Source: Terfezia claveryi
Taxonomy: Eukaryota; Ascomycota; Pezizomycetes; Pezizales; Pezizaceae
Length of the DNA stretch: 64,000 nucleotides
Direction: 5' to 3'
Assembly (NCBI GenBank): GCA_015179025.1
Contig: WHUX01000218.1
Coordinates: forward strand, 22,897 to 86,896
Below, in pieces: positions 54,460 to 64,000 of this stretch (positions are counted from its first letter, which is position 1; every line of letters begins with the position of its first letter). The notes beneath the pieces are model-generated. The model was not told the origin of the DNA. It did no database searches and saw only the letters and a list, made by a program, of their open reading frames with translations. The translations under genes were made by a program, and so were the position numbers.

Positions 54460-54870
54460 TTATTCATCTTGTTCTTCTCCCTCGACATTATCCTCTCCTT
54501 TACCCTTTTCATCCTCTTCATTCTCTTTATCCTCTTCATCCTCTTTACCCTCTTCATCTTCTTTATCCTCTTTACCCTCTTCATTCTCTTCATCCTCTTC
54601 TTCCACTTCATTCTCCTTAATTCCCTCCACATCCTCGTAATTATCATCATCTGTATTACTCAAGATAAGTTCTGGGGGTGAATCGCCACCAAGATGAGGC
54701 AATCCTTTTTGACATAGCCTCAATGCTGGCCATAATGGAGTTTCGATTACACTATCCTTTACTGAATATACCTTGGTATCATTATTGGAATCTGTAAGCT
54801 CGGCCTCAGTATCAGATAATAAAAGGTCGTCCTCTAGAACCTGGCCATTGCTTTCATTCTTGGAGTCCTA
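54460..54870 (-). pseudogene. Acidic C-terminal coding relic, unrecognised
   Basis: On the minus strand a frame reads VLEDDLLLSDTEAELTDSNN, then ETPLWPALRLCQKGLPHLGG, then a run of about 50 Glu/Asp/Lys residues derived from a TCC/TCT-rich tract. The first parts look coding rather than simple repeat. It may be the end of the same decayed minus-strand gene as 55190-55500 and 56628-56978. No family is recognised. Confidence 0.4.
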
Positions 54871-55189
54871 TGCTATGGTGAATAATATATCACACTTCTG
54901 AAGGGAGAGATATATACGGGTTCAATATCCTCAACTGTATTACTTATACAATCTTCTGCACCCTCTTCAGCTATTTCCATTTCCTGTATGATCCGATCAG
55001 CTATGGCAATTGCATTGTCCTATACATGTGGCTGTTCAATTGGGCCCTCAAACTATGCATATGCTTGGCGTGAAATGGGCTCCATACTAACAATAACGCT
55101 AAACTCATTTACTGGCTTTGTTCCCATTTCTTCCAAATTACCTTCTAGAATTGTAAATGCCAGTATATTATCACCTTTACCTAGCTCAA

Positions 55190-55500
55190 GATAAAACCTC
55201 TTTTATACTTGGGAGAGCCCATACTAGCGATATAAAATATACACCTTCTTCCGAACTAACATTACCTTCCAAGTTTTTGGGACAAGTCATTTGAACTTGC
55301 CATGTTGCACATCACTGAGCTGATTTCTCTTCATCCTAATTGGTGCACTAGTAACAGTAGCATACTCACTCTTCGCCATGCCAGCTTTGAGAGCCCTGTT
55401 AACTTTTTGGCACTTCCAGTCTTTGGCTCATTCGAACGCTAGAAGTGGACCCAGCAATCTTTTCTGAGTTTCCCAGATTTTTCTGGTATGTGGATTGCTT
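55190..55500 (-). pseudogene. Decayed coding segment, unrecognised
   Basis: Minus-strand fragments NRALKAGMAKSEYATVTSAP, IRMKRNQLSDVQHGKFK and LVPKTWKVMLVRKKVYILYR lie nearly in one frame, broken by single stops. The composition is coding-like and basic. It could belong to a transposon passenger gene; no domain is identified. Confidence 0.38.
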
Positions 55501-56627
55501 GATGTTCCCCAAACTTTATAACCCCCACTAAACTCTTTGTCTAGGTCGAATTCTTTTCAGCCCCAAGGAAATTCTGCATACTTCTCATATGGGTTTACTG
55601 GCATAACTGGGGCTAGGGCAGGCACAGCTAAGATAGGCGTGACTAACATAGTTGTTACAGAAGTCTTTCTCTATTTGCGTTTATCTGTTGTTCGATTCCT
55701 GAATATTGTGTTCCTCTTCGATAGTGTCTTCTTTTTCTGTACGGGGCCTACCATTATGATCCCTTTCTTTGATAGTCTGTTTTTTTGGCTACACGCTTTC
55801 TTGTTAGATCTATGGACGTCCTGGACACCGTTCGTGATACTGTCTATGACACCATCTATAACACTATCCGTGACACAGCCCTTAGAGCACTTTGGATCAT
55901 GCACGACCTTAGAGCACATACCTACAGAAATGAGGCCTTCTAACTGGCGCTAGCGATAGCCAATAGTAGGTATTATACTAGACACAGCGTGAGACTTCTA
56001 CAATTCAGTGAATTACACTATCTTTCCAATTCAGGCAACCCGCAAGGACACAACCTTTGAATATTCTAAGGCTAAGTTATGTGGGTTAAAATATCTGTGA
56101 TGTCTCCATCAGTAATCTTTCCACCTGCGACTTATATAGCTGGTCTCCGATTACAGAACTTAAAGTACTTACCCCTGAATTATCGTGAGTACAATTTATG
56201 TAGGTTGAACTGTCAATGTTTGTTGTAAGAAATGAATACGATTCTCAGATACCTCATAAGTTACGGCGAGTTGAAGTGAACAAAGTAGCAAATTGAACAA
56301 AGGGGAAAATTGAACAAAGGCATGCATTTATTCTTTATATGCAAGCAAACAATTGAGACTATAAGCAAACTTGGATGTCATGAACCGAAAAAGGAAAATG
56401 TGACTTGTATTACTACTAAGCGAGCATATATCACTAAGCATATGGATGCATTCCAAATAAACCAGATTTATTATTTCTTAAAATTCATGGTTATAGGGCC
56501 AATATGGGCAATATGGATATTTGAATAGCCAGGCCTGATAAGATGCCCTTCTATTAAGCTGACCATCTCAGGCTGTCTACCTAGACCTGCCCTTCTTTTT
56601 TCCCTCCGCTTCCGATCACAAGCCCTT

Positions 56628-56978
56628 CATTGCTTGCAGAGGAGCCACTGTTTAGCATCCATAGTCCTGAGGGGAGCAACTTCATCCCTATCCTTATCAG
56701 GCAAATGACTTAGTACTTGCAATGGGGAATGGGGCTTCACTGGGCAGAAACCAGAAGGGGCGGGGTCTAAAATCTTAGAACATTCTTGAAAGGCAGAAGC
56801 AGATGTAATAAATTGGGATAATTCATATTGCGTGCTTGGGACGGGCTTCTCATTCTCCTTGTTCTCCAGCTGCTCGCTAGGAAAATCGTCTTCAACTTCC
56901 TCACCATCTATAGGTGCTTCACTTGGGGTGGCAGGGACTTCTACTAGCCTGTAAGACTGGTAGCGCTGTGGATATCAG
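56628..56978 (-). pseudogene. Open coding-like segment without start codon
   Basis: About 116 codons are open on the minus strand and contain YRLVEVPATPSEAPIDGEE, NEKPVPSTQYELSQFITSAS, FQECSKILDPAPSGFCPVKP and DAKQWLLCKQ before TGA at 56630-56628. The segment has no ATG near its 5' edge, so it is an internal exon or a relic. No domain was recognised. Confidence 0.42.
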
Positions 56979-57714
56979 TTCCTAAGATCACTAGAGTAAA
57001 ATTCGGATTAGCCGCAAGCTTATAACAAGGTCCTGTTGTTTTCTAGTGATGTGCCTACCATACTACTATAGCGCCTATTTCTGTCCACTGGAGCCTTAAC
57101 TATTTTCTACCACTACAAGCCGCAGTGCTTTTGGTATGTGCAGTTGTCTATGGCTTCCAAAAGCTTAGTCCTCAGGTAGCAATGAAAATATGATCAGAAT
57201 CTATCTAGTGCAACTAGTCAATTGGGCAAGCCCATTAAGCCCAGAATCGCAAATACCAAGATTACGTGAGATAACTGCAAAATGATAATATTGGGCAAGA
57301 AACTAAGTATAAGAAGTTCATACCTTGGGGCTATGCTTTGCTCTGGGATTCCTGTGCTCGAGTTGGTATGCATAGTGTTGTTCGGTGTGTGAGATCTTGA
57401 GGATAAGGATTACGGTAGTTGAAGGAGTAGCGTAGTGATTGCTATTACTGTAGTTGAAGGAGCAGCGAGGATATACGGATTTTATCTACTATTGCTATAG
57501 CTACTATCTAGCTATGGTCCACCCTTCAGCCCCTTAATGTCTCTATTACTAAAGTAAAAGAGTCTCAGAAACGAAATAAGACTATACAACTTAAAGCGAA
57601 GAAAAAAAGCCAATACCCAATCAGTATATGGCTGGTTATTATATGTGGAGGTATCTTCTATACAATTGAGAGTTTGATCTGGTTGGAATCACACGGCGGT
57701 TAGTTGGTTATCTT
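56979..57714. other. No gene recognised
   Basis: Contains a short direct repeat (TAGTTGAAGGAGYAGCG near 57417 and 57452). Otherwise stop-rich. Confidence 0.4.
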
Positions 57715-58140
57715 ATTATGGATTGTTTGTCTTGTCATGGACTAGTTGACTTATCACTTTATTGTCTTGTCACGGATTGACTGTCTTGTCACGGATTGGA
57801 TTGTCTTGTCATGTACTCATTGACTTGTTAGTCGGTTGGCACTTGACTTGTCACAGACTAATCGTCTTGTCACAGACTTATCACTGAGTGATTGTGTTAG
57901 TATGTACTGGTGGACTAGTCTGGTTGCACTACCCCTCATAGTTGTCATAGACTAGTTGACTTGTTAGTCTTGATCAGACCCTCATAGAGGTTGACTTGTG
58001 AGAAGGGTGTTGTGCCAACCAGACTATTGACTTGTCATAGACTAGTTGACTTGTCATAGAATAGTTGACTTGTCACGGACTAGTTGACATGTCATGGACT
58101 AGTTGACTTGTTACGGACTGGTTACTACTGAGCAGTTTAG
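57715..58140 (+). repeat. 19-bp tandem array, ACTAGTTGACTTGTCACGG unit
   Basis: The best units are at 58027-58125, five in a row with period 19. Degenerate units fill 57715-57900. A small inverted-repeat element (57916-58026) is inserted in the middle of the array. Confidence 0.85.
57916..58026. mobile_element. Small inverted-repeat element (candidate MITE)
   Basis: TAGTCTGGTTGCACTACCC at the left and GGGTGTTGTGCCAACCAGAC-TA at the right are inverted copies of the dispersed motif, 111 bp apart. TA occurs at both outer ends, as with Tc1/mariner-type target sites. The interior contains CTAGTTGACTTGT units like the surrounding array, so an alternative is two termini that landed in the array independently. 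Confidence 0.6.
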
Positions 58141-58770
58141 TACTTGTGGTTATCCCAAGTAGGTGTAGGTATTTCGTAGCATTACCAAATATAGTCATAT
58201 ACCATAGAGCTCCAGTTATTTGGTAGCGTAATTTCAAATTGGGTGGCATACTTAAGTAGTGTTTCTATTGAGGCTTAACTAAGCAACTTTACCCAACAGG
58301 TATAGATTTTACAAGCTAAGTAGCATTAGCCACTAGATCTTAGTACACTACTGGTATATAGGCCAGATTGAAATAAGGCTACTAAGTAACTAGTATTACC
58401 GATCTAAAGTAGAATAAAGAGGTACGTAAATAGGATACCGATCTACTGGGAACAACATCCTTGTTAGTTTAATGATATAGGCCGAGCTTATGTAGTAAAG
58501 GTGATGTCTGAGTGCAAAACAGTGGTGGTAACATCTCACTGACTTGCTAATAATGATTCTGAGTGAAAGTCAGAGAACTGATAAGGATCATTATTCGCCA
58601 GTAGATGCGGTATTATAATATCCAGATAATTCCTAGAATAGGCAATAGTCATCAATATGACAATGAGTTTTTTCTTTTTTAAAAATGAAAATAAAAAATA
58701 AAATAAATGAATAAAACTATATATATATATAGCATGTAGGTATTGCCATTTCATATTAGCCTAACAATAT
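58141..58770. other. AT-rich stretch without a gene
   Basis: A TA repeat at 58718-58730. No motif recognised. Confidence 0.4.
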
Positions 58771-59798
58771 GGCAGAGAACTATTACAACCCGGATGATGA
58801 AGAGTCTTTGAAACTTCAGAGTGTTGTAGGAGCAGGACAATGGACTACAATATTTCCTGAGCCTGGATAGTAGTGAATTGGTAAAATTTGAGGCTACACT
58901 GTTGGTTATGGAATGATTCACCCAAGCAGGATTGAGTCTGAGTAGCAGCCCAAGTACTCCTTGAGCTGATCTGGATAGGTGGTACCACTTATGTCTGGAG
59001 CCATGTCTACTTAGGATCCATTTTACCTAGACGACTACACTCTTTACGATTTATTGTGGGTTACTTTTTTCAACTTTTACCTACTCTCTGCGACCAACTA
59101 CCAATGGTATAGGGTGCGTTATCCTAGAGTTTATGCGAAAATTGTCAATTTCCATTGTAAGTTGACACTAGGCCGAAGAACATCTGAGCCGTAACTTACC
59201 TTATTCTAGGTGCTTTCCAGACCCATGAATACCAGATACCTTGGTGTCTCGACGTCATGTATTTGTACCCCAACCATGGCACCCATCACCTAGAATAATA
59301 GTACAATGTTGTGGGAGCGCATCTCACTTTACCTTCCCGAAGGCATGTTCTTGATATTGCATCTAATCACAATATAGGCTAACTCCATGTAGACCTCCAG
59401 AGATTATCAACTTCTACGCAATGCCCGACTGGACTTGGAGATGCTCTTTACTACAATGGAACACTCCTACATCTAGTGAGAGCGACACGGATGTGGAAGT
59501 GGATATGATTGCGGACAATGTTGAAGAGTGTGCAGTGGATTCGGAGTATAGTGGTTCCTCAGGCGCATCCTGCTCAACCAATAGTGAAAGCTTTGGCTCT
59601 CCAAGCGAGCTCTGGGGTCATCTTCTAGTTTGGAAAGCTTACAAGCTTCAGAAGCATCAGAAGCGTCAGAAGCCTCAGAAGCCTCAGAAGCATTGGAAAA
59701 TGATGATTGGAGTACACATTGGCCTGCGGAGGATTGCGGCTTTGGATTGGAATTGGGTTTGGTGTGCAGTAGATACGCAAGGGTCGGCCAATAACTGA
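58771..59798 (+). pseudogene. Coding-like fragments upstream of the hAT transposase
   Basis: MAENYYNPDDEESLKLQSVV (58771) and an acidic Ser-rich stretch (59421-59798: SSESDTDVEVDMIADNVEEC, then QKHQKRQKPQKPQKHWK from a short QKPQK repeat) are open on the plus strand. They could be the N-terminal part or a companion frame of the hAT element. No domain supports this. Confidence 0.35.
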
Positions 59799-59919
59799 CA
59801 TTTCTTTTCTACTGTATCCTTACTTGTGTAACCTTATATACAACGTTGAGTTTTTGAATTGAAGAGGCACTGCAAGTACCTATGGCATTGGATATGCGCC
59901 TCTCGAAGCCACCTACTTT

Positions 59920-60025
59920 TCCGTGACAGAAGTGTTTTCCGTGACAGAAGTGGTTTTCATGACAAAGTGGTTTTCCATGACAGTAGCGATTTCCATAACA
60001 GAAGTAGTTTTCCATGACAGAAGTC
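59920..60025 (+). repeat. 19-bp tandem array, TTTTCCGTGACAGAAGTGG unit
   Basis: About five and a half units. The core TCCGTGACA is the reverse complement of the TGTCACGGA core in the other arrays. The minus frame across it encodes a spurious YCHGKHFCHGK repeat. Confidence 0.85.
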
Positions 60026-60399
60026 CGTGATACTGTCCCCTCTGTCCTAGAGAGTTAATAAATATGTTCAATTCCCTAATGTATTGCTTGACCAGTCCAC
60101 CAACTACAACAGCCTGAAAGTATCAACCGCCAACCCCTTTTACCAATATGTCTATCTCTCCAAAATCCTGGTCCCTTCATTTGCAATAGATTCGTCCCTC
60201 ACCAGGATTCTAGGGGTACTGCGTTCAAGTGGGAGGCCGAGAAGTCTGCCTGTTTCACAGAATGGTGGGAAGACCTGAATGGGCGGCAAAGTCCATGACA
60301 ATCTTCCAAGGACATGCTGAATCGAAACAATATTAGCCTACACATGGGATTCCAAACTGTGAATGGCAATACACTGGGCTCAATTCGGTAAGGGCAAAG

Positions 60400-62700
60400 G
60401 TCAGTAGTGGAGAACCTTTCATATATTGCTTGGGTTGCAACAGTTCGTTACAGCACCCAGTGCATTCAACTTGGGTACACACACATGAAATCACACCTGA
60501 GCTCTGGAGATGCCGCACGCAACTGGGTGAAAGAAGGAGGATATTGCCAACATGTTTGTGAGGGTAATTATATAATCCATGCCAATGCAGAATACGAGAC
60601 TGATATTATCCATAGGCTGCAACTACTACTACTATACAAGTTCTCAATTTAGTGATGATGTATTTCAACATGAACTGATGAAAACAGTCATTGTATCCAA
60701 CCTACCTTTCTGGACAATGAGCATCCACATTCCACCACCTCCTAAACCTTCTTAGGCCTCGAATAAATATCCCTAGTGCAACTACACTTCGGCATAGTTA
60801 CATTATTATGCATGAAATTCAAGCGAAGCTCAAGAAAAGCCTTCCAGACGATACATTACTTCACCTCGCACTGACTGTTGGACCTCACCTAATAAATTAG
60901 CATTTATGGGTACAACACTCCACTATATAGACAAAGAATGGCAAGTATGTCAACATACTATGGGTTCCAATTCCTTGGAGGGGAATCTCATAATGCAGTA
61001 CAACTGGCCAATAAGCTAAGCCAAATAATCCGGGACTTGGGTATCACTAGCTGGGTCTTAGCTATTGTCTCAGACAATGCTAGTGTCAACATAGCACTGG
61101 CCAAGCATTTACAGGCAAATGTATTCTATCCAAAGTGGAATGTGAAGCAATATAGACTTCCTACCTCATACATGTTATCGCGTTGGTGAGCAACCAGTTA
61201 TGAAAGAACTTAAGTCAAGCCAGATAATGATAACACTATCTCATCCGCTCCTCAAGTGGAACTTCAATCAAAGTACTGCAAGGGTATATGCTAGTACATT
61301 TGCGAATTAGTATGCAAGGTTAGTCATATTTGCTCTGCAATAACTCCATCACAGAATTCTACATGTCACAGAATTATACAATGTCATGGAATTCCACATG
61401 TTACAGAATTCTACAATGTCACGGAATCCTATCCCCCAATCCCATGTGCTAATAGTTTTCCAGGTTTGGGAGCTATGTAAAGCTATAGTGGCTAGTCCTC
61501 AATGGTTGGCATAATTCAAAGAACTCCAAAATGACACTCCCATGCCAATGGGCCTCATATAGGATATCAGAACTCGATAGAACTCCACCTTTGACATGCT
61601 TATACGTGCATTGCGACTACAGTTATACATTGAACAATGGATCAGTCTAACTACAACTGAAGGAAAGTATAGCCTATTGTAGCTGAGTAAAGAAGAATGG
61701 GCTCAAGTTCAGGAGGCTATAATTTTTCTAAAACCACTTTCTAATTATACACATGCTATTTCCACAGGCTAGCATGCGACTATATGCAATGCGTTATTTA
61801 TCTACAATGACATTTTCGACCATATCAAAAAACAACACAAACGTATATACAAACTTCCAGCCAGCATAATGTGGGCACCAAGATTTTTGTGTGCAACGAA
61901 AGGCTATCACTTCATATTACAGAAGTATTATTTGAGAACGGAAAAACAATCACACATCTATAATCTAGTGACTATCCTGGATCCATCTAAGAAGTTATCT
62001 TTATATACGGATTAGGGAAATGTCTCAGTACAGGATCCTACCATGAATCAGGAGGCTGTTGACTGCATACCATACACAGAATATTACCAGTAAGTATCAA
62101 TTCTATGAATATTATGGAGTATATTCCATGACAACAGATATATCTATGACATTATAAAATGAATGAGAATCTGACCTTATTGGGTACTTAGAGTACAGTT
62201 TGAGGAATATTTTGATATCAACTACACCAGGTACACACTGGAGCCCCAGGCTCAGAAAAGTCACCTCGACGATTCTGAGCAATCCTATATCATACATCAA
62301 CTACAAAAGCAGACAGGGACCAAATCAGAGAATATTCCGGAGGTCAAGAGATACTTAACCAGTAGTTTGGTCATACTAGATGGGCAGTGTACCCTATCCT
62401 GGTGGAAGGTTCATACTATTGAATACCTAACGCTAGTATGAATGGCAAGGGAGATATTGAGTATTCCACTGACATCTGTGGCTGTTGAGCATATATTCAA
62501 CGGTGCTCGAGATATTTTGCCTTACTGCTGGAACCGAATAGGTCATCAGATGATTACAGCGCTAATGTTGACAAAATCTTAGGACTCGATACATGCAAAA
62601 TATATAGAACCAGACCCTGAGAACACTCCTGCATATGTGGAAGAAGGATTAGCTGATCATAATGAAATTGATGTGAGCTAGGAGAGACAGGCTCTCAGAT
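60400..62700 (+). pseudogene. hAT-family transposase, heavily decayed
   Basis: Landmark blocks in order on the plus strand are as follows. A possible BED-like C..C…H.H is near 60430. Then HELMKTVIVSNLPFWTM…HPHSTTS (60670-60750, partly shifted), LALTVGPHLINKHLWVQHST read in another frame as DCWTSPNKLAFMGTTLHYID (60870-60935), and RDLGITSWVLAIVSDNASVN (61033-61092). EEWAQVQEAIIFLKPLSNYT (61698), YNLVTILDPSKKLSLYTD (61960) and the dimerisation block ILSIPLTSVAVEHIFNGARD (62456) follow. These are the conserved hAT segments with the first two catalytic Asp positions. More than ten stops or shifts show it is dead. An acidic tail (SEYESSMEGKEEFEGDDLDV) follows at 62770. Confidence 0.88.
61335..61425 (+). 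repeat. 17-18-bp array, GAATTCTACATGTCACG unit
   Basis: Four to five units within the hAT relic, each with a TGTCAYRGAATT core. Their presence inside the transposase region shows that the arrays are not confined to element ends. Confidence 0.75.
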
Positions 62701-62951
62701 ATGACATAGAATTCCTCTACCGCATGATGCCAGTCACTCTAGATAGACCATCAGGAAATAGTGATATAGTGTCAGAGTATGAGAGTAGTATGGAGGGAAA
62801 GGAAGAGTTTGAGGGAGACGATCTTGATGTGGGAGATACAACTTCTCAGATTTCTAGCCCATTCAACAATTTCAGTATGCAGTCAGCAGGAGGAATTGGC
62901 TTATTCCAAGGCAGCCTATTGAGGGAGGAAAGAGGGACCCCAACATCCTGC

Positions 62952-63638
62952 ACCCCACATTGCGAGACTAAGCGCCCTGCCTCTCCATTCGTCAACCTGA
63001 CGCCTTCAATAGCAATAAGGCTCTAGAAAAAGTTATGGCCCACTCAGTATAGGAATTATAAAGTATGAGCCTGCATACTTGAGGGGGTGCAAATCGAGGT
63101 AGGTATGGTCAATTATCCTTTGTTTATTGTTTTTTTCCTTTATCCTTGGTACCTGAGTTTTGCTTTTTCCTATTAGCTTCCCTTGTATAGTTAGGTTTCT
63201 TTTTGTGCGTGGGTTTCTTTAATATATTGTTTTTTTGGTTGAATTGTGATTATTATGACGAGCAATACCAGGGTAGATTATTTCTCATGATGAATCCATG
63301 GTTGATACTTTTTTTATTTTTTTTATTTTGGTTATTGATTGTTTATGGGATATAAATTGAGTTTGGGGAGAATGGGAATAATTTACATATGTGGAACTGT
63401 GGGCACTTCTTGGGTGGACGTAGGAATCTTGAGAGCATTTATGTATGAATTATTATTAAGATAGGGCGGATGGAGGGTTTAGGGATTAGAAGCAAACGTG
63501 AGAAATTTGGGTGCAAGGAAAAGGATAACATGGGACGAGTAGGTAGGACGTTTGATATAGAATGTGTGGACGTATGGCAGCACAAACAGAGCATAGAGAA
63601 CGTGAGAGAGAAATTTGAAAGAATGGTTCTAGAAATCA
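62952..63638. other. 3' flank of the hAT relic
   Basis: T-rich with several runs; no gene. A plus frame at 63470-63664 has no motif. Confidence 0.4.
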
Positions 63639-63639
63639 T

Positions 63640-63830
63640 GACAGCAGAAGCAATCCGTGACTAAGAATGGTGACATTGGCAAAAACCATACAAAGGGACA
63701 GGAACGGGTTTGGTGGGATCGGTGCCATGCTGAAGACGAAACGAGCGATCCGTGACAAGACTGGCAATCTATGACAAAGTGGCAATCCATGACAAGATGG
63801 GCAATCTGTGACAAGCCATAAACATGGATG
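63640..63830 (+). repeat. 18-19-bp array, GGCAATCCATGACAAGATG unit
   Basis: Four clear units from 63748 and a solitary CAATCCGTGAC at 63651. Read on the minus strand it gives TTGTCACGGATTGCC, the same core as the array beside the left inverted-repeat arm. Confidence 0.8.
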
Positions 63831-63896
63831 AATAGGGGAAAGAATGAAAACCCTGGACGGCAAATGCACAACAGTGTAATAAAGTTAGTAAGGGAT

Positions 63897-63929
63897 CTTA
63901 GTGAGTAATCTGTAGATCACCAATTAATC
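63897..63929 (-). repeat. Right arm of the 33-bp inverted repeat
   Basis: Inverse of 51628-51660 with 3 differences. Sequence beyond it to the window end (CTCG/GCGAGT-rich) also resembles the outer flank of the left arm loosely. The true terminus may lie beyond 64000. Confidence 0.82.
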
Positions 63930-64000
63930 TGCGAAGTAGTCTGAGGCGAGTTGCAGTAGGCAGAGACCGAGGCAAGTCGATAGCCGAACGAGTTATAATG

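Noticed and set aside
54447..54681. Plus-strand hydrophobic frames over the TCTTTATCC tract
   Set aside because: They are translations of a pyrimidine repeat. The minus-strand acidic reading is the more plausible one.
59809..60015. CHGKHFCHGK cysteine-histidine repeat protein
   Set aside because: It is the translation of the 19-bp array on the minus strand, not a zinc-binding gene.

Overview
The window looks like nuclear DNA of a filamentous ascomycete fungus. Genes are interrupted by short introns (about 50-130 bp) with GT..AG borders and CTAAC/CTAAT-like branch points. The transposons are of fungal types: a chromodomain Ty3/Gypsy element, Tad1-like LINEs, a Plavaka-type transposase and hAT. 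A Pezizomycete such as a truffle relative would fit the transposon load, but that is a guess. No rRNA, tRNA or CRISPR was recognised.

Layout. From 1 to 31.4 kb is a gene-bearing half. It holds a 3-exon conserved-looking protein (971-3669, -), a membrane protein with an F-box-like segment and cysteine clusters (10775-12582, +), a 6-exon Hsp70-like ATPase (13182-15417, -) divergent from a 3-exon coiled-coil protein (16406-18264, +), an acidic protein (20817-21992, -), and a 5-exon membrane/coiled-coil protein ending in a CaaX-like box (30078-31428, +). Intron borders were worked out by hand; frame and phase agree at every junction. Between these genes lie transposon remnants: a pogo-like fragment, an integrase-like relic, a gag fragment and LINE tails. 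A 5'-truncated LINE with perfect target-site duplications (25453-27275) carries a nested SINE-like insertion with its own perfect duplication.

From 31.8 kb to the end the window is almost entirely mobile DNA. It contains a LINE relic (31.8-33.0 kb) and a complete chromovirus with 554-bp LTRs and a CCCAC target duplication (35104-41384). It also holds an unrecognised reading frame (41.5-42.5 kb), a broken Plavaka-type transposase (43.9-46.7 kb), a DUF6532-like relic (48.1-49.6 kb), and a ruined hAT transposase (60.4-62.7 kb) in a 12-kb stretch bounded by a 33-bp inverted repeat and seeded with arrays of about 19 bp sharing a TGTCACGGA core.

The retroelement decay is mutationally distinctive. 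The two chromovirus LTRs differ by 16 transitions and no transversion by eye. Nearly all premature stops in the chromovirus and Plavaka frames can be explained by C-to-T or G-to-A changes. This suggests RIP-like mutation or deamination of methylated cytosine. The host genes are not an operon or pathway; apart from the divergent pair at 13-18 kb they look independent.
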